A DNA stretch of 64,000 bases from Rufibacter roseolus (GCF_017916365.1 NZ_JAFMSU010000003.1:1054001-1118000); one strand, 5' to 3'; positions 1 through 8,666 are shown, numbered from the stretch's first letter. Notes: generated from the sequence alone by a model not told the origin. Numbers and translations: made by a program.

Positions 1-1
1 A

Positions 2-844
2 CCCAGCACCGCCACCGTGGACGGCGACGGCGGCTTAGGTCTGGTAGTAGCACCCAAAGCCATGCAGATTGCGCTGGAGAAAGCCAAAGTAGCCGGCAGC
101 GGCTGGGTGAGCGTGAAGAACTCCAACCACTTCGGGATAGCCGGTTACCACGCCATGAAAGCCCTGGAGCACGACATGATTGGCATGGCCATGACCAACG
201 CCAGCCCGCTCGTAGCCCCTACTTATTCGCTGGAACGATTGCTGGGCACCAACCCCATCGCCGTAGCCATCCCGGCCAACGAGCAGCCGCCCTTCGTCGC
301 TGATTTGGCCACAACCACCGCCGCCAACGGCAAACTGGAAATGCTGCAGCGTAAGAACCTGGAAGCACCCCTCGGCTGGATTCAGGCGGTAGACGGCTCC
401 CCTTCCACCAACCCCAACGAACTGAAAGACGGTGGTGCCCTGCTCCCGCTTGGTGGTGATACCGGTAGCCACAAAGGCTATGCGCTAGGCGCCGTGGTAG
501 ACATTTTCTCAGCGGTGTTGTCCGGCGCCAATTACGGGCCGTGGGTACCACCGTTCGTGAGTTTCCTGGCGCCGCCCGCAGATCCGGTGGGCGAAGGCAT
601 CGGGCACTTCTTCGGGGCCATGCGGGTAGACGCGTTTCGCCCCGCCGAGGACTTCAAGCACCACATGGACAACTGGATTACCCGCTTCAGAAGCTCAAAA
701 GCCAAAGAAGGTCACCAGGTCCTCATTCCAGGCGATCCGGAACGCATCTTCACCGAGCAACGGATGAAAGAAGGTATTCCGCTGCTACCCCCGGTAGTGA
801 AAGATCTGGAAGGCTTGGGCGAGAAGTTTGGGGTGATTTTGTAA
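2..844 (+). CDS. Malate/L-lactate dehydrogenase family protein (5' end outside the window)
   Basis: NAD(P)-dependent 2-hydroxyacid dehydrogenase of the Ldh_2 (malate/L-lactate/sulfolactate) family, a cytoplasmic enzyme that interconverts 2-hydroxy acids and 2-oxo acids. The frame is open from base 2, so about 280 C-terminal residues are visible; the family is usually about 350 residues, so roughly 70 are missing upstream. Visible family motifs are NSNHFGIAGYHA, which carries the conserved catalytic His, an ADLATTTAANGKL segment, and GDTGSHKGYALG, the glycine-rich nucleotide-binding loop. The GTG at 17 is an internal Val, not a start. The exact substrate cannot be told. A palindromic repeat follows 6 bases after the stop. 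Confidence 0.88.
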   Translation, partial: PSTATVDGDGGLGLVVAPKAMQIALEKAKVAGSGWVSVKNSNHFGIAGYHAMKALEHDMIGMAMTNASPLVAPTYSLERLLGTNPIAVAIPANEQPPFVADLATTTAANGKLEMLQRKNLEAPLGWIQAVDGSPSTNPNELKDGGALLPLGGDTGSHKGYALGAVVDIFSAVLSGANYGPWVPPFVSFLAPPADPVGEGIGHFFGAMRVDAFRPAEDFKHHMDNWITRFRSSKAKEGHQVLIPGDPERIFTEQRMKEGIPLLPPVVKDLEGLGEKFGVIL

Positions 845-850
845 GAAATA

Positions 851-886
851 GTTTCGGGCCTGTTTTGCAGAAGATAGGCCCGAAAC
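851..886. repeat. Intergenic palindrome, copy a
   Basis: Perfect 11-bp arms GTTTCGGGCCT (851-861) and AGGCCCGAAAC (876-886) around a 14-base loop, starting 6 bases after the dehydrogenase stop. It belongs to the dispersed palindrome family described in the findings and may also act as a weak terminator. Confidence 0.75.
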
Positions 887-947
887 ACTTTCTTCAACTA
901 TCTATTTCTGTAAACTATTCTTTTTACTTTTGATCTAATTCTCTAAA

Positions 948-955
948 TACTTTTG
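948..955 (+). promoter_or_regulatory. Candidate Bacteroidota -7 box (TACTTTTG)
   Basis: Matches TAnnTTTG 39 bases upstream of the ATG at 995. An identical TACTTTTG lies at 925-932, so there may be two alternative start sites. No well-spaced TTTG -33 box was found for either, so this is a motif match only. Confidence 0.45.
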
Positions 956-994
956 CCTCTTAGAAACTATTTACCCTTTAACATTTTAGCTTTA

Positions 995-1609
995 ATGAAA
1001 CACATTTTACTCCTATCTCTTTTTTATTTAATCTTTTTATCACCTTCATTAGCCCAAACCCAATCCGGGCCAGCAGAAAAGAAAATAACTGAGAATATCT
1101 GTGGCTGTATGACCAGCCTCGATTATGAAAAGATAACTGATAAACAAAGTGCGCAGCAAGCTTTTGTTGATTGCTTTTCTAAACAATCAGGTTTGTTAAT
1201 TCAATTAGCAGAAGAGAGAAATATAGAGTTTACTGACGGTCCAGCAATGAAGCAATTGGGCATTGATGTTGGAAAGAACCTCATGAAAGACAACTGTGAA
1301 GCTTTCATGAAATTATCAGTACTCATGGCAAAGGAAACAGAAGAAGGAGCTTCAACAGGATTTGCAGAAGGCAAACTAAAGCGGATTGACTCTAAAGACT
1401 TCAACTACTTTATCTTGACTGATGGTAGCAATAATGAAAAGTCTTTCATTTGGCTTAGACAGTTTACAGGATCAGATAAATTCACTTCTAATTCCAGCAA
1501 GTATATCAACAGTAAACTCAAAATCAAGTGGCAGGAAATTGAGGTATATATTCCTTCGGCCAAGAATTATTACAAAATAAAAGAAGTAGTGGGGATAGAA
1601 GTTTTGTAA
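995..1609 (+). CDS. Small secreted protein with four cysteines, function unknown
   Basis: 204-residue protein that I do not recognise. The ATG at 995 is chosen because it gives a clean type I signal peptide (hydrophobic residues 4-20, cleavage near SLA|Q); an in-frame TTG at 953 would add 14 unlikely residues and lies inside the -7 box. The mature part has Cys36-x-Cys38, Cys60 and Cys101, which could form two disulfides. The C-terminal third is polar and beta-like. Base composition is clearly more AT-rich than the flanking genes, which suggests recent acquisition or weak expression. It is transcribed alone and ends at the strong hairpin 1659-1706. Confidence 0.6.
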   Translation: MKHILLLSLFYLIFLSPSLAQTQSGPAEKKITENICGCMTSLDYEKITDKQSAQQAFVDCFSKQSGLLIQLAEERNIEFTDGPAMKQLGIDVGKNLMKDNCEAFMKLSVLMAKETEEGASTGFAEGKLKRIDSKDFNYFILTDGSNNEKSFIWLRQFTGSDKFTSNSSKYINSKLKIKWQEIEVYIPSAKNYYKIKEVVGIEVL

Positions 1610-1658
1610 AACGCCATATACTCTTTAAGCTATTTGAAGCATCTGCTTCACCCTATTA

Positions 1659-1706
1659 CCAAAAAGCAACGGCCACTTTCCTGAGAAAGTGGCCGTTGCT
1701 TTTTGG
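1659..1706. terminator. Bidirectional terminator, 22-bp perfect stem
   Basis: Arms 1659-1680 and 1685-1706 are exact reverse complements with a CTGA loop. The stem begins CCAAAAAGC and ends GCTTTTTGG, so both strands give a U-tract. It separates two convergent genes. Confidence 0.9.
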
Positions 1707-1735
1707 CTTATTTTCAACAAAACAGGCTAAAAACA
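1701..1735. repeat. Intergenic palindrome, copy b
   Basis: TTTTGGCTTATTTTC and AAAACAGGCTAAAAAC form the two arms. It overlaps the right arm of the 1659-1706 terminator and lies just past the 3' end of the CPBP gene. Confidence 0.6.
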
Positions 1736-1745
1736 TTTTCGCTTT

Positions 1746-2537
1746 CTACCGCAGCCGAGAAGCTTTACTTATCCTTCTGCCCACCCAGTAATTTACCACT
1801 GCAAAAAGAAGAACAAAGATGGTCAGTTCCCAAAGGCCTGAAAAGGTGGAGGGTCCTTCTTTCACGGTAAGCACATCCTGCCCCAATCGGTAGACAATAT
1901 TACCGGCCCAGTGCGCGCCTACGGTGTACCACAGATTTTTGGTATAGACCAGCGGAGTCGCCAGCATGATGCCCAGCGCAAACAGATACGCCAACGCAGC
2001 GAAACCATCATCAAGGGAGTAGAGGTGGTTCAGGACGTAGACCGCGGAGGACACCAACACAAACCCCCACCTGCTCAGCCGGCCTTGGAGGTGGCCAAAA
2101 AGGTAACCTCTGGTGAGAATGTCCTCGGCTAGGGAAGGGAGAAAGGTTCCTGCCGCGAAGATCAAGGTCTGGGTTACCAAAGTAGAAGAATCGGGTACAA
2201 AGGTGACCACCTCTATGCCCATCCACAGCCGAAGGGCAAAAGCCAATCCGTTTAACAGTAAGCCCAGCGCAAATCCCAACAGCAGCAGGAGCGCATACTT
2301 CTGGTTAAACTGCATGCCCCAGGCTCTCAGGCCCCGGAAGCCCTGCAATCTGGCCACCAAATAGGCCACCGGCACCACGGCCAGCATCAACCCCAGGAAC
2401 AGCGGAATATGCTGATGGAAACGCATGGCGTACTCGGCTGCATGGTACGTCAGGGCCAAGGCCAGGTAACCTGCTACAATGGCCAGCCAGGAATGTTCTC
2501 TGGTAAAGCTCGGCGAAGTGGTTTGGACAAGCGGCAT
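1746..2537 (-). CDS. CPBP family intramembrane glutamic endopeptidase (CAAX protease-like)
   Basis: 263-residue polytopic inner-membrane protein of the CPBP/Abi family (Rce1-like). About seven hydrophobic segments are visible. The three family motifs are present: Glu138-Asp139-x3-Arg143 (usually EExxxR, here ED), Asn170-His171 in VLNHL, and His209-x3-Asn213 in GAHWAGN. These place the active-site Glu and His inside the membrane. Family members process prenylated or peptide substrates or take part in bacteriocin immunity; the role here is unknown. It is monocistronic and converges on the upstream gene. A TATATTTG -7-like box lies on the minus strand at 2581-2588, 44 bases before the start. Confidence 0.85.
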   Translation of the reverse strand: MPLVQTTSPSFTREHSWLAIVAGYLALALTYHAAEYAMRFHQHIPLFLGLMLAVVPVAYLVARLQGFRGLRAWGMQFNQKYALLLLLGFALGLLLNGLAFALRLWMGIEVVTFVPDSSTLVTQTLIFAAGTFLPSLAEDILTRGYLFGHLQGRLSRWGFVLVSSAVYVLNHLYSLDDGFAALAYLFALGIMLATPLVYTKNLWYTVGAHWAGNIVYRLGQDVLTVKEGPSTFSGLWELTIFVLLFAVVNYWVGRRISKASRLR

Positions 2538-2580
2538 CTTTTACAAGAAATAAGAAGTTGCGTTCAGTTCGGTTTCACTG

Positions 2581-2588
2581 CAAATATA
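2581..2588 (-). promoter_or_regulatory. Candidate -7 box (TATATTTG)
   Basis: TAnnTTTG on the minus strand, 44 bases upstream of the CPBP protease ATG. No good -33 box is visible. Confidence 0.4.
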
Positions 2589-2735
2589 GAGGTATTTAGA
2601 TATTGCTTCTAGCCACGGTTTCAGCGCCTAAGCATGATAACCAGAGGAGATAAGCTTAAACATAGCCTTGCCCCTATGTTCTTAATTCACTACCTTATCC
2701 AGCTCATTCCGTTTCAGGCTTACTTTCTCAAAAAT

Positions 2736-5168
2736 ATGCGCAAAACGCTACTCCCCTTTCTCTTCGCTTTTCTGGCATTTTCCCAGATCTGGGCCCAAAA
2801 CAAACCCGCAGGCATCGCCGGTAAAACCGCGGGCATGCAGAAGTTCAGCGGTTATTTCCCGTTTTACTGGGACGAGGCCACCGGCCGTATCCTGCTGGAG
2901 ATTGACAAACTGGACCAGCAATTCCTATATGTGAACTCCCTGGCCGCCGGGCTGGGCTCCAACGACATCGGGTTGGACCGCGGGCAGTTGGGCGGCGAGC
3001 ACGTGGTGTATTTCCACAAGGTTGGCCCCAAGGTGCTGCTCATTGAACCCAACCAGGGCTACCGCGCCATGAACGGCAACCCCGCCGAGGAACAGGCCGT
3101 GGCGCAGTCTTTCGCGCAGTCGGCGCTGTGGGGATTTAAGGTGGAGGCCACCGAGGGAGACAGAGTACTGGTTGACGCCACCGAGTTCCTCCTCCGCGAT
3201 GCCCATGACGTGGTGGGCAGCATCCGCCGCAGTCGCCAGGGCTCTTACCGCCTGGATGGCAACCGCTCAGTTATGTACCTGCCCCGCACCAAGAACTTCC
3301 CGCAGAACTCAGAATTTGAGGCCACGCTCACCTTTGTGGGCGGTGAGGACGCTGGCGGTTTCGTGCGCAGCGTCGCCCCATCGGCGCAAGCCATCACGCT
3401 GCGTCAGCACCACTCATTCGTGCAACTGCCAGACAAAAACTATACGCCCCGCGCCATGGACCCCAGAGGCGGCTACTTCGGGATTGAGTACTTTGATTTC
3501 AGCACGCCCGTGGAACAGCCCATTGTGAAGCGTTTTATTGCCCGGCACCGCCTTCAGAAAAAGAACCCGGCCGCTGCCGTCTCAGAAGCCGTGGAGCCGA
3601 TTGTGTACTACGTGGACCATGCCGCGCCGGAGCCCATCAGAAGCGCGTTGCTGGAAGGTGCCCGCTGGTGGGCGCAAGCGTTTGAGGCCGCCGGTTACAA
3701 AGACGCTTTCAAAGTAGAGATTCTGCCTGTAGATGCTGACCCCATGGACGTGCGCTACAACGTGATCCAGTGGGTGCACCGCAGCACTCGGGGCTGGTCT
3801 TACGGAGCCACCGTCTCGGACCCCAGAACCGGTGAGATCATCAAAGGTCACGTGAGCCTGGGTTCGCTGCGCGTGCGCCAGGATTTCCTCATCGCCGAAG
3901 GGTTGCTGGCGCCCTATGAACAAGGCAAACCCGCCAATCCCGAGATGATGAAAATGGCGCTTTCCCGCCTACGGCAACTGTCGGCGCACGAACTAGGGCA
4001 CACCCTGGGCATCATGCACAACTACGCCGCCAGTGTGAGCAACCGCGCCTCTGTAATGGATTATCCCCACCCTACCGTTAAACTGACCGCGGGCGGCGAG
4101 ATTGACCTTTCTGATGCCTACGCCGTGGGCATAGGTGAATGGGATAAAGAAGCCATAAAATTTGGTTACCAGCATTTCCCCGCCGGCACCAATGAGGCCC
4201 AGGCTCTGGATCAGCAACTGCGCGAGGCCCACAAACGCGGCCTGCAGTTTATCTCTGACCGCGATTCCCGCGCACCCGGCGGCGCGCATCCGCAGGCGCA
4301 CCTGTGGGACAACGGCGCCAGCGCCTCTGAAGAACTGAAGCATGTATTAAGTGTGCGGCAGAAAGCCTTGGAGCGTTTCGGGGAGAATAACATCAAGCCC
4401 GGCGTGCCGATGGCGATGCTGGAAGACGTGCTGGTGCCCATCTACAACTATCACCGCTACCAGGTAGAGGCGGCCGCCAAACTAGTGGGTGGCGTGAACT
4501 ACACCTACGCCTCGCGCGGCGATGGACAGTTGGTAACCGAGTTCGTGCCCGAGGCCGAGCAGCAGAAAGCCCTGGATGCCTTGCTCGCCACGCTTCAGCC
4601 TAACGTGCTGGTGCTGCCGGAGAAAATCATCGCCGCTATTCCGCCCCGGCCCGCCGGCTGGTCTCCTACCCGCGAGCTGTTTGACAAACGCACTGGCCTA
4701 ACCTTTGACCCACTGGCCGCCGCCGAGGCCTCGGCAGATTTCACGCTTTCCTTCCTCTTCCACCCAGAGCGCGCCACCCGGTTGGTGGAGCTGAAAGCCC
4801 GGGGCAACGAACTAGGTTTGGATGAGGTCCTGAACCAGATCATTGACAAGACCTGGGAAAGCAAAAGCGCTTCGGGCATGAACGGCCAGGTGCAGCTACT
4901 CACCCAGCAATTGGTTTTGACCCACCTCATGGCTCTTTCCCAAAACGAAGAGGCCTCTTACGCAGCCCGCGCCGCAGCCCTACTGCAACTGAACCAATTG
5001 GAGAAGAAAGCCAAGAAACTGGCCAACTCCTCTAACGATGCGGTGAAAGCCAACGCTCTCCTGGCCCTGGACCGCCTCAAAAAACCACAGGAAGCCAAAC
5101 CGCAACTCCACAAAGACCTTCCGCCCGGCGCCCCCATCGGCTCCCTGGACATGATCGGTTGTGAATAG
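2736..5168 (+). CDS. Secreted zinc-dependent metalloprotease (metzincin-like, DUF5117/DUF4953 type)
   Basis: 810-residue exported protein. The ATG at 2736 is chosen because it starts a typical signal peptide (hydrophobic residues 5-18, cleavage near IWAQ); an upstream in-frame ATG at 2634 adds 34 residues without signal character. The zinc site is the metzincin form H418-E-x2-H422-x2-G425-x2-H428 in HELGHTLGIMH, followed by a Met-turn at Met441 in SVMDYP. The large N-terminal region (about 25-300) matches the Bacteroidota DUF5117-type prodomain, and the C-terminal third is mostly helical. Acts in the periplasm or outside the cell; substrate unknown. Monocistronic, ending at a palindrome and then a terminator. 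Confidence 0.88.
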   Translation: MRKTLLPFLFAFLAFSQIWAQNKPAGIAGKTAGMQKFSGYFPFYWDEATGRILLEIDKLDQQFLYVNSLAAGLGSNDIGLDRGQLGGEHVVYFHKVGPKVLLIEPNQGYRAMNGNPAEEQAVAQSFAQSALWGFKVEATEGDRVLVDATEFLLRDAHDVVGSIRRSRQGSYRLDGNRSVMYLPRTKNFPQNSEFEATLTFVGGEDAGGFVRSVAPSAQAITLRQHHSFVQLPDKNYTPRAMDPRGGYFGIEYFDFSTPVEQPIVKRFIARHRLQKKNPAAAVSEAVEPIVYYVDHAAPEPIRSALLEGARWWAQAFEAAGYKDAFKVEILPVDADPMDVRYNVIQWVHRSTRGWSYGATVSDPRTGEIIKGHVSLGSLRVRQDFLIAEGLLAPYEQGKPANPEMMKMALSRLRQLSAHELGHTLGIMHNYAASVSNRASVMDYPHPTVKLTAGGEIDLSDAYAVGIGEWDKEAIKFGYQHFPAGTNEAQALDQQLREAHKRGLQFISDRDSRAPGGAHPQAHLWDNGASASEELKHVLSVRQKALERFGENNIKPGVPMAMLEDVLVPIYNYHRYQVEAAAKLVGGVNYTYASRGDGQLVTEFVPEAEQQKALDALLATLQPNVLVLPEKIIAAIPPRPAGWSPTRELFDKRTGLTFDPLAAAEASADFTLSFLFHPERATRLVELKARGNELGLDEVLNQIIDKTWESKSASGMNGQVQLLTQQLVLTHLMALSQNEEASYAARAAALLQLNQLEKKAKKLANSSNDAVKANALLALDRLKKPQEAKPQLHKDLPPGAPIGSLDMIGCE

Positions 5169-5204
5169 CGTTTTACCCCCGTTTTCCTGAAAACAGCCCA
5201 AAAT
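5168..5204. repeat. Intergenic palindrome, copy c
   Basis: GTTTTCCTGAAAAC core at 5181-5194 with outer GCGTTTT and CCCAAAAT flanks. It starts at the stop codon of the metalloprotease and runs into the terminator that follows. Confidence 0.65.
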
Positions 5205-5232
5205 CCTACCTCCACCAGAGGTGGGATTTTTT
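5201..5232 (+). terminator. Rho-independent terminator after the metalloprotease gene
   Basis: Twelve-pair stem AAATCCTACCTC / GAGGTGGGATTT with one wobble pair, a 5-base loop and a following T run. Confidence 0.8.
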
Positions 5233-5253
5233 ATGGATTCTAATTTATAGCAC

Positions 5254-5426
5254 GCATATCGTCTCCCTTTGAAGGGGGTAGTGGGATGACTACTCATGCA
5301 GATTAAGCATTCCCGAAGTGTAGGGGCAATCCCTTGTGGTTGCCCATGCTCTTAGCAGAAGGTATTGGTTCTTTCAACGGCCTTTGTCATCCCCCTACCC
5401 CCTTCAAAGGGGGACGGAATGCATGC
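5254..5426. repeat. MITE-like element with about 37-bp imperfect terminal inverted repeats
   Basis: The left end (5254-5290) contains CCCTTTGAAGGGGGTAG and GGGATGAC. The right end (5386-5426) is its imperfect reverse complement. Between them is a small hairpin, GGGCAA to TTGCCC, around 5323-5344. There is no open reading frame of note. The layout fits a non-autonomous mobile element or dispersed intergenic repeat. Confidence 0.7.
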
Positions 5427-5535
5427 ATAACAACAAGTTCCGCAGGCTTCTATATAGAAAATAACCGATACTATTTCCTTGCAAAGGCGCCTGAAATTCT
5501 TATATTTAAATAACTAACCCTTAACTTCTTCCACC

Positions 5536-7167
5536 TTGAAAAGACGCGATTTCCTTCAACTTTCCGGCCTTGGGTTTGGTGCCCTCATGCTGCCGATTCC
5601 GCTATGGGGCAATGATATTGCTCCGGAGGCGATGCTTAATCCCCTGGAAGCAACCGTGAAGAAACAGATTGCCGATGCGGCCCTCAATGCCGCCAAGTCT
5701 AAAGGTGCTTCTTACGCCGATGTCCGGATTGGCCGCTACCTGAACCAGTACCTCATCACTCGCGAAGACAAGGTGGAGAATACCGTGAACACTGAGTCTT
5801 TTGGTTTGGGCGTGCGGGTGCTGGTGAACGGCACCTGGGGCTTCTCGGCCATTGATGAGGTCTCGCCCGCCGGGGCCGTCAAAGCTGCCGACTTGGCGGT
5901 AGCCATCGCCAAGGCGAATTCAAAACTGCAGACCGAGCCGGTACAACTAGCGCCGCAACAGGGCTACGGTGAGGTAAGCTGGAAAACACCTATAGAACGC
6001 AACGCATTTGAGGTGCCGCTCAAGGAGAAAGTGGACATTCTCCTGGGTGCCAATGCCGCCGCCATGCAGAACGGCGCCAACTACGTGAATTCAGCTTTGT
6101 TTTTGGTAAATGAGCAGAAATACTTCGCCTCCACAGATGGTTCTTACATTGACCAGGACGTGCACCGCATCTGGCCCGTGCTCAACGTCACGGCCATTGA
6201 CCAGAAAACCGGCAAGTTCGAGACACGGCAATCATTGAGTTCTCCCGTGGGCATGGGCTTTGAGTACCTCAGCGGTCGGCCCGCTGATAAATACAAAGGC
6301 ATTACTACACGTTACGGCAGAACCTATGACATGGTGGAAGACGCCACTGCTGCGGCCAAACAGGCCAAAGAGAAACTCACCGCCAAATCTGTGCTGGCGG
6401 GCAAGTACGACCTGGTTTTAGATCCATCTCACCTGTGGCTTACCATCCACGAGAGTGTGGGCCACCCGCTGGAACTGGACCGTGTATTGGGCTACGAAGC
6501 TAACTTCGCCGGCACCTCCTTCGCTACGCTGGATAAGTGGCAATCCAAAAACTTCAAGTACGGCAGCCCGCAGGTAAATCTCTTCGCCGATAAAGTTCAG
6601 CCCGGCTCGCTGGGTGCGGTGGGCTATGACGATGAAGGCGTGAAAACCAAACGCTGGGATCTAGTGAAAGACGGTACGCTGGTGAACTACCAGGCCACCA
6701 GAGACCAGGTGCATATTCTGGGAGAAACAGAATCGCACGGGTGCTGCTACGCCGATAACTGGAGCTCAGTGCAGTTCCAGCGCATGCCTAATGTGTCATT
6801 GGCCGCTGGCAAGCAGAAGCTTAGTGTGGATGACATGATCAAGAACGTGGAGAAAGGCATCTACATCATAGGCGACGGTTCCTTCTCCATTGACCAGCAA
6901 CGTTACAATTTCCAGTTCGGCGGTCAGCTTTTCTATGAGATCAAGGACGGCAAGATTGTGGGTCCGCTGAAAGATGTGGCTTACCAAAGTAACACCCAGG
7001 AATTCTGGAGCTCCTGCGCCGCCATTTGCGACGAGAGTGACTATCGCCTGGGCGGCTCCTTCTTCGACGGGAAGGGCCAGCCTACCCAGGTAAGCGCCGT
7101 CTCCCACGGCTCCGCCACCACCCGCTTCAACGGCGTGAATGTGATCAATACCGGTAGAAAGATCTAA
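5536..7167 (+). CDS. tldD: TldD family metalloprotease with Tat-type signal
   Basis: 543-residue TldD/PmbA family protein, the catalytic partner of a TldD-TldE protease that degrades unfolded peptides or matures modified peptides. The catalytic HExxxH is H305-E306-x3-H310 in HESVGHPLE, with further metal-site cysteine and histidine residues in SHGCCY downstream. The TTG start is supported because it immediately precedes KRRDFLQLSG, a twin-arginine motif followed by a hydrophobic stretch, which predicts Tat export. This differs from cytoplasmic E. coli TldD (about 480 residues). The inactive partner gene follows 122 bases downstream. Confidence 0.88.
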   Translation: MKRRDFLQLSGLGFGALMLPIPLWGNDIAPEAMLNPLEATVKKQIADAALNAAKSKGASYADVRIGRYLNQYLITREDKVENTVNTESFGLGVRVLVNGTWGFSAIDEVSPAGAVKAADLAVAIAKANSKLQTEPVQLAPQQGYGEVSWKTPIERNAFEVPLKEKVDILLGANAAAMQNGANYVNSALFLVNEQKYFASTDGSYIDQDVHRIWPVLNVTAIDQKTGKFETRQSLSSPVGMGFEYLSGRPADKYKGITTRYGRTYDMVEDATAAAKQAKEKLTAKSVLAGKYDLVLDPSHLWLTIHESVGHPLELDRVLGYEANFAGTSFATLDKWQSKNFKYGSPQVNLFADKVQPGSLGAVGYDDEGVKTKRWDLVKDGTLVNYQATRDQVHILGETESHGCCYADNWSSVQFQRMPNVSLAAGKQKLSVDDMIKNVEKGIYIIGDGSFSIDQQRYNFQFGGQLFYEIKDGKIVGPLKDVAYQSNTQEFWSSCAAICDESDYRLGGSFFDGKGQPTQVSAVSHGSATTRFNGVNVINTGRKI

Positions 7168-7176
7168 GGATTTTTC

Positions 7177-7241
7177 AGTCCTGAGTCCATAGTCCATAGT
7201 CTTGAGTCAAATTTCCCAACTCAGGACTCAGAATTCAAGAC
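7177..7241. repeat. Nested inverted repeats built on GACTCAGGACTCA-like units
   Basis: AGTCCTGAGT (7177-7186) pairs with ACTCAGGACT (7219-7228), and AGTCTTGA (about 7198-7205) pairs with TCAAGACT (about 7235-7242). A direct repeat of GTCCATA lies between. It fills most of the tldD-tldE gap and could fold or attenuate transcription. Confidence 0.6.
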
Positions 7242-7289
7242 TCAGAACTTTCAACAAGCAGTTTCAACTTACATCAGACGTATCTATCC

Positions 7290-8624
7290 ATGGCAATATA
7301 TACCCAAGAACAAGCACAGGCCGTCCTGAAAAAAGTGATGGCGTTAAGTAAGGCAGATGAGTGCGAGGCAAACCTGAATGGCAGCAAATCCGGGAATGTG
7401 CGGTACGCCCGCAACTCCGTGTCTACCGCCGGGGAGGCGCACACCACATCCTTGGTGGTGCAGTCCTCCTTCGGGAAGAAAGTGGGCACCGCCACCATCA
7501 ATGAGTTTGACGATGCCTCGCTGGAGAAAGTGGTGCGCCGCTCAGAGGAACTGGCCAAACTAGCCCCGGAAAACCCAGAGTACATGGGCGTGCTGGGTCC
7601 GCAGAAATACATGACCACCAACCCGTACGTGGCGGCTACGGCGGCTATCACCCCAGACAAACGGGCCGAGATGGTGGCGCAGAGCATATCGGCCGCAAAA
7701 GCCAAGAACCTTACGGCCGCCGGTTACCTCCAGGACATTGTGGGGTTCCAGTCCATGATGAACAGCAAGGGCTTGTTTGCCTACAACACAGACACCGGCG
7801 TAGATTTCTCGCTGACCGTGCGCACGCCAGACGGCACTGGCTCTGGGTACGTTTCCCGGGGATTCAATGACGTTTCCAAGCTGAACACGGCCACAGCCTC
7901 GGCCATTGCGGTGAACAAAGCCACGGGTTCTATGAACGCCAAGGCCCTGGAGCCGGGCAAATACACCGTGATCCTGGAACCGGCTGCCGTAGCTGTGATG
8001 CTGGAGAACCTGTTTTTTAACATGGATGCCCGCTCCGCCGATGAAGGCCGCAGTTTCCTGAGCAAACCCGGAGGAGGCAACAAAGTAGGCCAGAAACTGG
8101 TGGACGAGCGCGTGACCATCTACTCAGACCCGTCGCACTCAGAACTGCCTACCTCGCCCTGGGCGCAGGACGGCCAAGCCCTGAACAAAGTCACCTGGAT
8201 AGACAAAGGGGTGGTGAAGCAGATCCCGGTCTCCAGGTACTGGGCGCAGCAGAAGAAAATCACGCCCGTGCCGTTCCCCAACTCCGCTATTATGCAGGGC
8301 GGCACCCAAAGCCTGGACGATATGATTAAAGGCACTACCAAAGGCATTCTGGTAACCCGGCTCTGGTACATCCGTCCGGTAGACCCACAGACGCTCCTGC
8401 TCACTGGCCTCACCCGCGACGGAACCTTCTACATTGAGAACGGCAAAATCAAGCACGCTGTCAAGAACTTCCGCTTCAACGAAAGCCCCATCATCATGCT
8501 CAACAACCTGGAAGCCATTGGAAAGACGGAGCGCGTGGTTAGCGGCGAGTCCAGCAACAACTACCTGCTGCCGCCCCTAAAAATTCGGGACTTCACCTTC
8601 AGCAGCTTGTCTGACGCGGTGTAA
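7290..8624 (+). CDS. TldE/PmbA family protein (non-catalytic partner of TldD)
   Basis: 444-residue TldD/PmbA family protein lacking the HExxxH motif; the equivalent region reads LEPAAVAVMLENL. That makes it the TldE-like half of a TldD-TldE heterodimer, which shapes the chamber over the TldD active site. The typical N-terminal modulator domain (about 1-230) and C-terminal domain (to the end) are full length. Unlike its neighbour it has no signal peptide, starting MAIYTQEQAQ, which is puzzling if TldD is really exported by Tat; either both are co-exported or the TldD twin-arginine segment is not used. Probably co-transcribed with tldD and ends at the hairpin at 8638. Confidence 0.87.
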   Translation: MAIYTQEQAQAVLKKVMALSKADECEANLNGSKSGNVRYARNSVSTAGEAHTTSLVVQSSFGKKVGTATINEFDDASLEKVVRRSEELAKLAPENPEYMGVLGPQKYMTTNPYVAATAAITPDKRAEMVAQSISAAKAKNLTAAGYLQDIVGFQSMMNSKGLFAYNTDTGVDFSLTVRTPDGTGSGYVSRGFNDVSKLNTATASAIAVNKATGSMNAKALEPGKYTVILEPAAVAVMLENLFFNMDARSADEGRSFLSKPGGGNKVGQKLVDERVTIYSDPSHSELPTSPWAQDGQALNKVTWIDKGVVKQIPVSRYWAQQKKITPVPFPNSAIMQGGTQSLDDMIKGTTKGILVTRLWYIRPVDPQTLLLTGLTRDGTFYIENGKIKHAVKNFRFNESPIIMLNNLEAIGKTERVVSGESSNNYLLPPLKIRDFTFSSLSDAV

Positions 8625-8637
8625 GTGATCTCACAAA

Positions 8638-8666
8638 GGCCCTCTCCCACCGAGAGGGCTTTTTTA
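8638..8666 (+). terminator. Rho-independent terminator after tldE
   Basis: GGCCCTCTC / GAGAGGGCT stem with a CCACC loop, followed by six T. Confidence 0.88.

Larger units (their letters stand above)
5169..5535. other. Intergenic region between the metalloprotease and tldD genes
   Basis: 367 bases without a gene. It holds a palindrome copy (5168-5204), a terminator (5201-5232), an inverted-repeat element (5254-5426) and an AT-rich stretch before the tldD start. TATATTTA near 5501 is one base from a -7 box. Confidence 0.8.

Noticed and set aside
7177-7241. CRISPR-like repeats
   Set aside because: Units are short and palindromic, spacers are not of constant length, and there are no cas genes in the window.
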